Shown: positions 53,901 through 59,377 of the stretch, in pieces | Numbering within the stretch: position 1 is the stretch's first letter | Layout: each line of letters begins with the position of its first letter | Source: Ophiodon elongatus | Taxonomy: Eukaryota > Chordata > Actinopteri > Perciformes > Hexagrammidae | Assembly (NCBI GenBank): GCA_016806645.1 | Contig: JACSYO010000384.1 | Span: forward strand, 1,883,001-1,947,000 | Length of the DNA: 64,000 bases | Direction of reading: 5' to 3' | Program-made: the position numbers and the translations under genes | The notes under the pieces: generated by a model | What the model saw: only the letters and a program-made list of their open reading frames with translations | Told to the model about the DNA's origin: nothing | The model's database searches: none

Positions 53901-56900
53901 AAACAAAACTAAAAGTCTGGAATTACTTCATATATTCAGCAACATGTTCATTTTTTTATATATATTTAAAAAAAATCTGTTTATCGATTATTGTTTTTCT
54001 CTCGGTTGTTTGTGTTCCTTTTGTGTCATTTAGTCTTTAACATTATTGTTCATTTGTTTATTCTGTTGACATGTTTTCATCATTTCACAAATGTTGTCTA
54101 TGTTTTCCATATGCCCCGCGCCTCCCCCCCTCCCTCCTTCTTCTATATTTTCCTATCAACCAATCATGTGCGTGCACATCATGTGACTTTGTCATGTGGC
54201 TCTTGCATGGTGCTGATGATGTCGTCTTCGCTGGCCAACAGAAGGTAATTTTTTTTGTTTAGTTTGAGATCATTAGATTTTGTTAAATTAGATTCATAGG
54301 CGAAACATTAAAACACATTTACTTTTATTTGGCCATTTGTCATCCATCTTAAAGCCATTCAGTAAATATGTTGTGAACATTTAGTAAACGTGCACTATTT
54401 TATCATCTCATTCATCTTAAGACTTTTTCTTCCTTCTAGCCAACAATGACGTTTTTGCCCATTCTCCATTACAGTCATTAATTAACGATGCAAGATGATC
54501 TCCTTTTAGTGCCTTATGAATAATTTATAGTATATTGGCAATATAATATGATAATGTCAGAAATACACACCAGGGTCACATTCTAATCCCTGTGGTTAAC
54601 TGAGCTAGCTTGATGCAATTTTTAACTCTTTGACCCCATGTGTTCTGTTTTTTTACCCCCACATTCACATGCAGTTGCTCTGATCCAGATATGATATCCA
54701 GATTTCATGTTAATACCAGGCGGGTATGAGGTCTCTGATTTGAGGTCTCCAGAGCTAGCTAAAATACATCTGAAGCTATCTGTTACAGCATGTCATTCAA
54801 CTCTCATTCAAAGGGAACTACATAATGAACAAGACTGTGTTCTGTGAACACATTTTCTTATATGGCTGCTCCTTCCCATGAAGGCACCAATAAAACATTT
54901 TAGTTGGAAAGAAAACATGTATACTTTGAGAATACCCATTCCGTTTAGGTGTAGTAAATTGCAATGATGCTACAGATCCAATTGTAATCTCTCTTTGTAA
55001 ATCTCACTTTGGTTACTAGAAGCTAAGGTTCTTACATTTCAACATGACTCAATCAGCCACAGCGCTGTGCCAGCCAGTCATATGAGGATTGATTAAATAT
55101 TTTATCTCATTTCCCATTTATTTAATAATCAAAGTTCTCAAAGAAAACTAAAAACCAAGATTATGTATGTAGAACTGGATTAGCTGGAAGAGAATTAACA
55201 AGATCATGTAGCAACCTATTAGTCAGGATTAGTTATGGAACAAAGAATTAGGTACAACGGGGTTATTAGATACATTTTAATCCAAACACACTTTTATTTT
55301 GTGACTCCCTGGTGTGGTTTTTCTTGTCGTTCTTGTTGATATAAAACCTTGACTGTAAATTAATTTAGCAATATGTTGGTTTTGATAGCCTTGCTTTTTA
55401 AATTTGTAGCTTTAAATTTGCTTTTATGTAGCCTTAAAGTCATAGATTTGATTTTGACAAATAATCAGCTTTTTTGTTTCATCAAAATGTTTCTTTTTGT
55501 TATTCACCTCTACATATTGAATGGCATTTAAACATCACAAGAGCACCCTCACAATGCGCCCCTGACTGCAATCTGCATCGCATGCACTGTTAAACATAGT
55601 CCTCATACTCAACTTTTCTTTTTTCTTCCTCAAATGACCCAATAGCTCGCAGTGTTTCACTGATTGGACTCACAGCAGCACATTGCATTACTGCTGCATG
55701 CAAGTGTATTCCCTGTTTCTTGTTGCGTCCTTCTTCTTCCTGTTCTGCTGTTTCCCAAAGAGAAAGTCAGCCTCTCTGCATGTGGCTGTGTCTTTGGTTT
55801 CATGTTTTCTTCTACATACATATATATATATATATATAAACATGAAACATAAATATGATGCTTTAAATGTACTAATTGCAACAGAAACACAAAATGTTCC
55901 ACCTTTTAAAGTCATGAGTGAGGATTGATTGAAATATATTTATGTTTGTATTAATCTCAAAAATGTGAGAGTTGTTTAAGAATAAAGTTAAAAAATGTAA
56001 AGATAAAGTCAGATAGATCAGAATTCTGAGAATGAAAGACTTTAGTTCTGAAAGATATATCACTTTTGTATACAGGTTACTTGTATACTAGTCATAATAA
56101 TTCCTTATATGGATTATTTTTTTGAAGTCAAAGCTTCACAGTGATGCATTGCATTGATAATAGTGATAAGTACAGGCTAAGTGTTACTTTTACATTATTT
56201 TTCAGCATTAAATGTCATATCAGATGGAACTATGAACTCACACAATTGACGTAAATAATTACAGAAACTAAAATGTAGAATGACTGTACCCATCAGCATG
56301 TTTTCAATAACTCCTGTTCAATTCTATCCACTTTATATCTCAGTGTACTCTGGGGGACGAGGGAGGAGGCTGTATTCAGTCGGGGTACATGTGGAACCGC
56401 GCCTCCTACAGTACATGTGTGTCAGTGTGAGGTCATTGGGCAGCGCTCCACATGTTTCCCCTCCGAATGTGTAGCATCACCCAAGATTTCCAGCTTGCAT
56501 GGAGAAGCTTCTCATTCTAACCACCTCTTTCTCTGTTTTAGCCTCAGAAAAAAAACAAGACCTAACCCAGAATGATGCTTGTGAATGACGATGTGCAATG
56601 TACCAAATGTCTACCTGCCACCATGTAAATGCTGCTGTCACTAACTAACACTGTCTGGTTCACTTCCAGCATCTGTCATGCTCACCCCAGTCTAGTGGAA
56701 TGCTTGTTTTCAGCCAGCGCGCTCAGATGATTACAAGAAAAAGTGCCTTCATGCATTATTCATTTAATTAACTACAACCAGAAAGAGTTTGAAATGTTGA
56801 ATATTGGGTGTGGAAACATGATTGCTGGAATTATTTTTTCTGTGTCAATTTGAAATGTATGCCAATGCTATTTCAATCCAAACCTACTTAGTGACCTCCC

Positions 56901-59220
56901 AACAAAAGCATACGTTCAAATCTTCATAATTTCTTTGATTATATAAGATATTATCAGAGGTTGTTGTTTTTTTCTGCCACCTGCTTGTGGGCTGTTTTAT
57001 CAGATTGTTGGCTCAGGGCAAAGGCCGTAACATCATGAGGTCGTCAATTTAATAACATGATCCCAAGGCTAACTGTGTGTGGAGCCGGTATGTACATAAT
57101 TAATGAGTTTGGATTTGCTAGTCTCCTCCCTTACAGTGGCATGAGAGTAAAAGCCATGCACACAAAACACCTCAGCCTTCCCTACCACAAGACTGTGTAT
57201 ATTATCAAAAGTAATAGAGTAACCAAGGCCTACAGGCTCATTATCCAGTGACCCAGCAGTCATTACTCAGGAGGACAGAGAACGTAATGAGGAGCCTCAA
57301 GGAGAACAACACCTCTTTGCCACAGCTCTTGGTCCCCAGCCTGGTTTCCTGAAAATGAAGTTCCCACATTACGAAACTGTCAATTATGTTTCAAGGGAAC
57401 ATATTTTCACTGTTTTTTGACGTCTCACAAATATGTTCTAATCTAAGTCCGTGGAAGTCCATGTGGAGAGGTGGCCGGGGGCGAGGGATGGGTCAAACAC
57501 AGGACTATCACCCGGTGGCGACCGCCGTTTGTCTGTGTTACCAAAAGTGACGTATTTTAACCCAAAACATGGTCTTTCACTAAACCTAACCAAGTAGTTG
57601 TGTTGCCTAAACCTAATTGAGAATGCAGTTTTGAAACCACAAGCGTTGAAACAGAAATGTTGGTTTATAATCTATGTTTTGTTCAGAGGCGTCGAGATTC
57701 AACGTATCCCTGGTTTGCAGAAACGTGCAATGCTAACGTTTCATTCTGGTAACTGGGTTGCAGACTATTCAAGCTGCCCTTAAAAGGATATTCCACTCAA
57801 AATGCATCTCTGATAATGAAATACTCCCTCACTGTAGGCTTGAAAAGTGAATTAATGTTGGTCCCAACAAGTTCCATTTATCAGTGCCTTCCAAAACTGT
57901 TCTAAATCATCATTACAAATAAAATTCTAATTTGATAGTTTCCTGATCTGCCACTGCCGTTGTTAAAGTTTGGTTTGGTTTAGGCACAAACACTATTTGA
58001 TAGAGTTGAGGAAAGATCGTGATCTGCGCTAAAATATGTACTTTAAGTTTAGGGAATGATTGTGGTTGAGGTGAAAAGAAACTGTAATGTCCTTTGGATA
58101 CAATGCTTGTTGTTTAAGCATTTTAAAACAGTATAGGTTGAACTGGCGATCAATTTAGGTTTTAGTTTAGCTGACCTTGAAGACACTTGCCCACTTGTAC
58201 ATAGTAGGAAGGTTTTTAAGCACAGTAGCTAACTGCAAAGAATGGTGTGCATGCAACGATCATATTTATGTAGACTAATCATGATTCCTTGGTTTGTCCT
58301 ATTTAGGGGAACCCAGTGCCCCCAAACTAGCAGTCATGGTCCAAGAAAGAGGTAATACTCTTAAGGTCAACTGGATCAAGCAGGACGATGGCGGCTCCCC
58401 AATTAAACACTACCTGGTCAGATACAAGGCTGTGAGTATCCTGAGCAAGGGGGTAACTTGGTACCACTTTGCTGCTTTCATTTGTTTTCTCCAATTCTTT
58501 CAATGGTTTCATAAGAATTGGTAATGAACAGGGCTTGGAAATGTTGGCCAAAACAACTAGAAGCAAGAATAAACTTCTAGCCTCTGCCAAAAATAACACT
58601 TGACAACAACTCTCAAACACATTAAAGCACACTTTCATCAAAAAGTTGAAGACGTCCTGTAATACCTGAGGAACTTAATATCCTCTTAAATACTCTTCTC
58701 AGGCAGGAGTTGGCATGTCTGGGTTGTTTGTTGCCCCCAAGACATTTCACCAATTCAAATTTTAGCAAATTAAATCAAACCATATCTAACCACAAGCACA
58801 TTTTTACTCTATATTCTATATTGTAAATTTCCTTTTTTGTGCCGTAAACACTGTGTAGGTTGTGTGGTTATTGAAGAACAATGCACTGCTTTTGTCTTCT
58901 GCACATTGGACAGTTTGAGAATGGGATTAATTCTCAAATAATCTGAAATGGCTCTGTTCCTCTGTGTCTGTACAGAATGACCACGGTCCCAGTTGGTTAC
59001 CCAGCTTTGAGTTTTGTCTCCTCTGCCTTCCTTCCTCAGAAGCATGTATCCGACTGGAAACCAGAGATGCGCATTCCCCACAACAGCGAGTATGTGATGC
59101 TGAGCGGCCTGGACTGGAATACAGAGTATGAGGTTCACGTGGTGGCAGAGAATCAGCAGGGCAAGTCGGAGCCTGGCGTCATCTCCTTCAGAACAGCTAC
59201 AGACCCCACTACCATCCCAG
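7763..59220 (+). CDS. ncam1: Neural cell adhesion molecule 1, partial (exons 1-14: Ig1-Ig5 and FNIII-1/2)
   Basis: NCAM1 is a cell-surface immunoglobulin-superfamily adhesion protein of neurons, glia and muscle. It mediates homophilic Ca2+-independent adhesion, carries polysialic acid and signals through FGF receptors. Fourteen exons (2022 nt, one continuous frame) encode five Ig domains, each with its cysteine pair and core tryptophan, then two fibronectin III domains. All introns use GT/AG and their phases chain correctly (1,1,1,1,2,1,0,1,0,1,1,1,0,1). The start of mature Ig1 (QGEISVGESKFFLC) and the FNIII-2 motif AENQQGKS separate NCAM1 from NCAM2. The signal-peptide exon upstream and the GPI or transmembrane exons downstream are outside the window, so the gene is truncated at both ends. 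Which teleost paralogue this is cannot be decided here. Confidence 0.96.
7838..9936 (+). other. ncam1: Intron 1, containing a fold-back repeat
   Basis: This intron of 2.1 kb is AT-rich. Its middle is occupied by the palindromic element at 8521-9181. Nothing else was recognised apart from an A/T palindrome near 9337. Confidence 0.85.
8521..9181. mobile_element. Fold-back (long inverted repeat) MITE-like element with 10-bp flanking direct repeats
   Basis: The two halves are imperfect reverse complements along most of their length. For example, the left arm has ACTTTCTATGAC, ATAATGCATTAT, AATCATAACACA and GTCAAGTATCATAA; the reverse complement of the right arm has ACTTTCTATAAT, ATAATGCATTAT, AATCATAACACA and GTCAAGTATCATAA in the same order. 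The centre lies around 8800-8850. The decamer TGCAACCAAT occurs as a direct repeat at 8521-8530 and 9172-9181, as expected of a target-site duplication. No coding capacity is seen, so this is a non-autonomous DNA-transposon-like insertion. The superfamily is undetermined; a 9-11 bp duplication suggests Mutator-like or a related group. Confidence 0.75.
9937..10146 (+). CDS. ncam1: NCAM1 exon 2: remainder of Ig1
   Basis: A 210-nt exon, phase 1 to phase 1, with acceptor tgtttcag and donor C|GTAAGT. It encodes VVGDAKDIDWYAPSGEKIVP with the Ig1 core tryptophan, then LTIYHANVDSAGIYKCVAKS with the second Ig1 cysteine, and ends in VKIF. Ig1 takes part in NCAM homophilic cis and trans contacts. It is 9 nt shorter than I recall for human exon 2 (one residue lost in the GDAKD-W loop and small changes later), which is ordinary divergence. 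GC content is clearly higher than in the flanking introns. Confidence 0.97.
10147..11151 (+). other. ncam1: Intron 2
   Basis: This intron of 1.0 kb is AT-rich, with a conventional pyrimidine-tract acceptor (tctctctacag). No repeat or other feature was recognised. Confidence 0.85.
11152..11295 (+). CDS. ncam1: NCAM1 exon 3: first half of Ig2
   Basis: A 144-nt exon, phase 1 to phase 1, with donor G|GTGAGC. It encodes the start of Ig2: KITFESAPSPQEF, the first cysteine in DIVCNVV, and the core tryptophan in PTIIWKHKG. The segment after WKHKG corresponds to the heparin-binding stretch of mammalian Ig2. Here it reads WKHKGSRIQVAKD and has fewer lysine/arginine residues than I recall in the human version, so heparin affinity may differ (inference). 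Confidence 0.96.
11296..14163 (+). other. ncam1: Intron 3
   Basis: This intron of 2.9 kb contains the degraded hAT-like dispersed repeat at about 12585-13030. No exon-like segment with paired splice sites was recognised. Confidence 0.8.
12585..13030. mobile_element. Degraded non-autonomous hAT-like dispersed repeat (tentative)
   Basis: The segment is rich in motifs such as AAGTAAAAATCCTGC, AGTAAAAGTACTCAT and GAAAAGTACCATAAAATTGA. These are typical of a very abundant non-coding teleost repeat in which runs of AGTA/TACTT recur near the ends. No clear target-site duplication is visible. Assignment to hAT is from memory of the pattern, not from a database match. Confidence 0.45.
14164..14301 (+). 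CDS. ncam1: NCAM1 exon 4: second half of Ig2
   Basis: A 138-nt exon, phase 1 to phase 1, with acceptor ttctgttttag and donor G|GTAAGC. It encodes VRYKIMDNGHLQIRGIKKID, then EGMYNCEARIMARGEIDF with the second Ig2 cysteine, and ends KVVVN. Ig2 binds Ig1 in cis and contributes to trans contacts. The alignment to mammalian Ig2 (LQIRGIKK, ARGEI) is close and without gaps. Confidence 0.97.
14302..15002 (+). other. ncam1: Intron 4
   Basis: This intron of 0.7 kb is AT-rich and has a standard tctctctttcag acceptor. Nothing else was recognised. Confidence 0.85.
15003..15120 (+). CDS. ncam1: NCAM1 exon 5: first half of Ig3
   Basis: A 118-nt exon, phase 1 to phase 2, with donor CACA|GTATGT. It encodes VLPTIRARLSEVNATADTDG, the first Ig3 cysteine in LLACDADGYPEP and the core tryptophan in TVTWA. 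The NAT sequon matches the first N-glycosylation site of mammalian NCAM (Ig3). The exon ends inside a histidine codon completed by exon 6. Confidence 0.96.
15121..17842 (+). other. ncam1: Intron 5
   Basis: This intron of 2.7 kb carries short TA runs near 15280 and a CAG/CAACAC-rich patch near 17130-17150. No repeat family or additional exon was identified. Confidence 0.8.
17843..18003 (+). CDS. ncam1: NCAM1 exon 6: second half of Ig3
   Basis: A 161-nt exon, phase 2 to phase 1, with acceptor ctctgctacag and donor G|GTAAGA. It encodes HNNVVLETGDKYMLNEDGSE, then a stretch ending YTCIAKNKAGE with the second Ig3 cysteine, then VSLNVF. The segment KYMLNEDGSE aligns with the Ig3 decapeptide implicated in chicken NCAM homophilic binding (KYSFNYDGSE, from memory). 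It retains the K-Y and DGSE ends but differs in the middle. The exon is about three codons shorter than in mammals. Confidence 0.96.
18004..18687 (+). other. ncam1: Intron 6, with a (TC)n tract close to the donor
   Basis: This intron of 0.7 kb contains a TC array at 18060-18093, about 57 nt after the exon 6 donor, and a standard tttctag acceptor. Confidence 0.85.
18060..18093. repeat. (CT)17 microsatellite in intron 6
   Basis: An uninterrupted CT dinucleotide array. On the sense transcript it forms a long pyrimidine tract just downstream of a donor site. Confidence 0.95.
18688..18830 (+). CDS. ncam1: NCAM1 exon 7: first half of Ig4
   Basis: A 143-nt exon, phase 1 to phase 0, with donor CAG|GTACTC. 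It encodes VKPRISYLNNQTASEFDEQ, the first Ig4 cysteine in VTLTCEALGDPTP and the core tryptophan in TISWSFQNRVFTEGEQ. The NQT sequon matches the second mammalian N-glycosylation site. The third mammalian site (RNISS in human Ig4) is absent: the fish reads NRVFTEGEQ. VASE is inserted directly after this exon when used. Confidence 0.96.
18831..25189 (+). other. ncam1: Intron 7, first part (exon 7 to VASE)
   Basis: This stretch of 6.4 kb is AT-rich. A possible dispersed-repeat fragment lies around 21590-21790, where CAACAAATCCCATGAAAGAC resembles a motif common in fish genomes (low confidence). No constitutive exon is expected or seen. Confidence 0.8.
25190..25219 (+). CDS. ncam1: NCAM1 VASE (pi) alternative exon of Ig4
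   Basis: This 30-nt exon encodes ASWTRTDKYE, against ASWTRPEKQE for mammalian VASE from memory: the first five residues are identical and the charge pattern is similar. It lies between exons 7 and 8, is phase 0 at both ends so it inserts exactly ten residues, and has a strong acceptor (gtttgtcccctctag) and donor (GAG|GTATGG). In mammals VASE rises in the maturing brain, alters Ig4 and reduces NCAM-stimulated neurite outgrowth. Use in this species is inferred. It is far too short for ORF detection but the match is specific. Confidence 0.93.
26575..26624. repeat. Two interleaved perfect inverted repeats
   Basis: TATTATCTGA (26575-26584) pairs with TCAGATAATA (26601-26610), and CACATGGATGTG (26586-26597) pairs with CACATCCATGTG (26613-26624). 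The arms alternate A-B-A'-B', so both stems cannot form as simple nested hairpins. Confidence 0.85.
26640..27056. mobile_element. MITE-like element with ~65-bp imperfect terminal inverted repeats
   Basis: The left arm contains CATTCCCATACAACTAAAAT, GTCAATGACGTTTC and GAAACACATTTT. The reverse complement of the right arm contains CGTTCCCATACAGCGAAACT, GTCAATAACGTTTT and GAAACACATTTTTG in the same order. The interior has no coding frame but includes TTACTTGGTTATGTTGAGGT, resembling the (A)CTTGGTTAGGTTTAGGCA block found in many fish repeats. Outer boundaries and target-site duplication are uncertain. Confidence 0.6.
28963..28978. repeat. A-homopolymer
   Basis: Sixteen consecutive A. No retroelement body was recognised upstream. 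Confidence 0.85.
31561..31900 (+). mobile_element. Dispersed non-coding element, copy A
   Basis: It starts in a G-rich segment leading to GGTCAAACAAACACAGGACT and ends in GACGCTAGAGGGGTACCTAG followed by AGCAGCATAGTTT. The same order of blocks recurs at 61643-61974: GGTCAAACAAACA, GACTTTCACCC, GTGTCCC, GAAACTAA, TTATTTTGTCACG or a close variant, TCAAGTTAA, TTTTGAAAAGAC, GACGCTAGAGGG and CATAGTTT. An internal AT run lies near 31820-31840. It is most likely a non-autonomous transposable element; class unknown. Confidence 0.7.
32388..32538 (+). CDS. ncam1: NCAM1 exon 8: second half of Ig4
   Basis: A 151-nt exon, phase 0 to phase 1, with acceptor cttctttgtag and donor T|GTAAGT. It encodes SLDRNIVVRSHARVSSLTLK, then GQYLCTASNSIGQD with the second Ig4 cysteine, and ends MYLEVR. 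VVRSHARVSSLTLK is nearly identical to mammalian NCAM1. The terminal T joins exon 9 to form the Y of the RYAPK linker between Ig4 and Ig5. Confidence 0.97.
32731..32754. repeat. (AAT)8 microsatellite
   Basis: A trinucleotide AAT array in intron 8. Confidence 0.9.
33011..33604. mobile_element. Terminal-inverted-repeat (MITE-like) element
   Basis: The left end reads TAAAGGGATCATTCAGATTT and the reverse complement of the right end reads TCAAAGGGACAATTCAGATT, continuing TTTTTTAAGTTG against TTTGAAGTGGGG: about 28 bp of terminal inverted repeat with few mismatches. The interior contains GCCAGCAACTCCTATGTTCT near 33376 and no long conserved frame. The length (594 bp) and structure fit a non-autonomous DNA transposon. 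A target-site duplication is not obvious. Confidence 0.65.
36790..36810. repeat. (TTA)7 microsatellite
   Basis: A trinucleotide TTA array, continuing imperfectly to about 36817. Confidence 0.9.
39093..39277 (+). CDS. ncam1: NCAM1 exon 9: first part of Ig5 (polysialylated domain)
   Basis: A 185-nt exon, phase 1 to phase 0, with acceptor gtgttgctgcag. It encodes YAPKILGPVTVYTWEGN, the first Ig5 cysteine in NISCEVEAHPG and the core tryptophan in VVWFRDGLQLPS, then KIYNTPTISYLE. Two N-glycosylation sequons, NIS (codon 39149) and NTT (codon 39227), occupy the positions of mammalian sites 4 and 5; site 5 is one of the two polysialic-acid carriers. The donor GAG|GTCTGC is weak, but the frame into exon 10 (SYLE-ITPDSQNDF) fixes it. 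Confidence 0.96.
39278..39679 (+). other. ncam1: Intron 9
   Basis: A short intron (402 nt) with a weak donor GTCTGC and a good acceptor (ctttttctgtttctcag). No other feature was recognised. Confidence 0.9.
39680..39776 (+). CDS. ncam1: NCAM1 exon 10: end of Ig5
   Basis: A 97-nt exon, phase 0 to phase 1, with donor G|GTTTGG. It encodes ITPDSQNDFGSYNCTATNVM with the second Ig5 cysteine, then GSESKEFLLIQA. The NCT sequon (codon 39716) is the equivalent of mammalian N-glycosylation site 6, the principal polysialic-acid carrier. Confidence 0.96.
39777..42266 (+). other. ncam1: Intron 10
   Basis: This intron of 2.5 kb is AT-rich. No repeat family or exon was recognised. Confidence 0.85.
42267..42434 (+). 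CDS. ncam1: NCAM1 exon 11: first part of FNIII-1
   Basis: A 168-nt exon, phase 1 to phase 1, with acceptor cactttattgcag and donor G|GTGAGT. It encodes EVPSSPEIEQVEPFSSTAVV, SFEEPDSMGGVPIIKYKVEW and ends EHYAND. The acidic cluster EEPD matches the FNIII-1 acidic patch (DEPE in human, from memory) that polysialyltransferases recognise to modify Ig5. GGVPI-KYK-EWR is the conserved FNIII core. Confidence 0.96.
42435..46580 (+). other. ncam1: Intron 11
   Basis: This intron of 4.1 kb carries only homopolymer runs, for example poly-C near 44948. No repeat family or exon was recognised. Confidence 0.85.
46581..46706 (+). CDS. ncam1: NCAM1 exon 12: second part of FNIII-1
   Basis: A 126-nt exon, phase 1 to phase 1, with acceptor cacctcccacag and donor C|GTAAGT. 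It encodes DMTTITIVGLKPETTYEVKM, SAINGKGEGESSQAS and TFKTEPV. The exon ends with the C of a split codon, exactly where mammalian NCAM accepts the MSD1 mini-exons. Joined to exon 13 directly it reads PV-R-EPSAPK; with AAG inserted it reads PV-Q-G-EPSAPK. Confidence 0.96.
49542..49556 (+). CDS. ncam1: Candidate NCAM1 mini-exon of 15 nt (MSD1a position)
   Basis: A perfect-looking splice pair encloses 15 nt: acceptor ccactggacttcccag, donor CAA|GTAAGT. In phase 1 it reads C|AG TAT TCT TTC ACA A, adding QYSFT. Its size equals the first MSD1 mini-exon of birds and mammals, it lies first in the intron as expected, and its phase is compatible. The encoded residues do not clearly match mammalian MSD1a, so homology rests on size, order and phase. 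Confidence 0.6.
50345..50380 (+). CDS. ncam1: Candidate extra mini-exon of 36 nt (no mammalian counterpart known to me)
   Basis: A strong acceptor (branch-like CTGAC or TACTAAT, then ttttcag) and donor CAG|GTTTGT enclose 36 nt. In phase 1 it stays open and would add HGSPFRYSNIAS between exons 12 and 13, in frame. It sits between the 15-nt and 48-nt candidates. The mammalian set I recall is 15, 48, 42 and 3 nt, so this is either a fish-specific exon, the divergent counterpart of the 42-nt exon in another order, or chance. Confidence 0.3.
50949..50979. repeat. (TA)n microsatellite
   Basis: About 15 TA units flanked by GTGTG and CACAC, giving a self-complementary hairpin-prone tract. Confidence 0.95.
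51933..51980 (+). CDS. ncam1: Candidate NCAM1 mini-exon of 48 nt (MSD1b)
   Basis: A 48-nt segment between acceptor ttcaccatctttcag and donor TTTA|GTGAGT. In phase 1 it encodes (L)SSETPPPIATTSVAF, a Pro/Thr/Ser-rich peptide of the O-glycosylated MSD1 type. The length equals the 48-nt MSD1b exon of birds and mammals. Ending in A, it joins the AAG micro-exon to give K-G-EPSAPK, the same junction residues as in mammalian MSD1-containing NCAM. In mammals MSD1 is used in skeletal muscle and heart, at the hinge between FNIII-1 and FNIII-2. Confidence 0.7.
54242..54244 (+). CDS. ncam1: Candidate NCAM1 AAG micro-exon (3 nt)
   Basis: The sequence GCCAACAG|AAG|GTAATT places a 3-nt AAG between an acceptor and a donor. 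AAG is the exact triplet known as the last MSD1 mini-exon of mammals and birds, and it lies after the 48-nt candidate as expected. A strong pyrimidine tract lies upstream (54120-54151), and TGCATG, the RBFOX-binding core, is at 54204-54209. Inclusion changes PV-R-EPSAPK to PV-Q-G-EPSAPK. A 3-nt match alone is weak; position and context raise it. Confidence 0.55.
55820..55838. repeat. (TA)n microsatellite
   Basis: A short TA array within ACATACATATATA context. Confidence 0.9.
57469..57625 (+). mobile_element. Dispersed non-coding element, partial copy C
   Basis: A G-rich start (GGTGGCCGGGGGCGAGGG) precedes GGTCAAACACAGGACTATCA and CCCGGTGGCGACCGC, matching the 5' parts of the copies at 31561 and 61643. 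Further on, CTAACCAAGTAGTTGTGTTG and CCTAAACCTAA match their later block. The 3' block (GACGCTAGAGGG...CATAGTTT) is missing. Confidence 0.55.
57967..58066. repeat. Fragment with TTTAGGCACAAACACTAT block (tentative repeat)
   Basis: GTTTGGTTTAGGCACAAACA with AGTTGAGGAAAGATCGTGAT downstream resembles, in opposite orientation, the CTAACCAAGTAGTTTTGTTG block of the dispersed elements. It is short and unresolved. Confidence 0.35.
58307..58431 (+). CDS. ncam1: NCAM1 exon 13: first part of FNIII-2
   Basis: A 125-nt exon, phase 1 to phase 0, with acceptor ttgtcctatttag and donor GCT|GTGAGT. It encodes (R)EPSAPKLAVMVQERGNTLKV, NWIKQDDGGSPIKHY and LVRYKA. IKQDDGGSPI-HYLVRY is almost identical to mammalian NCAM1. 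Neighbouring mini-exons in intron 12 change the hinge just before this domain. Confidence 0.97.
58432..59039 (+). other. ncam1: Intron 13
   Basis: A 608-nt intron with donor GTGAGT and acceptor tctgccttccttcctcag. No other feature was recognised. Confidence 0.88.
59040..59220 (+). CDS. ncam1: NCAM1 exon 14: second part of FNIII-2, with FGFR-binding segment
   Basis: A 181-nt exon, phase 0 to phase 1, with donor G|GTACTG. It encodes KHVSDWKPEMRIPHNSEYVM, LSGLDWNTEYEVHVV, AENQQGKSEPGVISFRTATD and PTTIP. EVHVVAENQQGKS corresponds to the FGL segment (F-G strands and loop) of mammalian FNIII-2 that contacts FGF receptor 1; AENQQGKS also resembles a nucleotide-binding loop. The next exon would be the GPI exon 15 or transmembrane exon 16, neither found here. 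Confidence 0.97.
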
Positions 59221-59344
59221 GTACTGTTCCCGTCATCTCACCCCGAGCATCCACACACAGCAGCCACAGTGCACCAAGGCTTCCACCGTGACCAGAGAGG
59301 CTCAATTATTTGGATTATTTACCAGGTCTTTTATCCAAAGCTTG

Positions 59345-59377
59345 CTGGCTTGCTGGCTGGCTGGCTGGCTGGCTGGT
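59345..59377. repeat. (CTGG)n / (GGCT)n microsatellite
   Basis: About seven or eight CTGG units with one interruption (GCTTGCTGG), 125 nt after the exon 14 donor. Confidence 0.9.

Larger units (their letters stand above)
46707..58306 (+). other. ncam1: Intron 12, host of the MSD1-type mini-exons
   Basis: This is the second largest intron found (11.6 kb). It contains small exon candidates at 49542, 50345, 51933 and 54242, TA arrays at 50949 and 55820, and repeat fragments at 57469-58066. Elsewhere it is AT-rich without recognised features. Confidence 0.8.
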
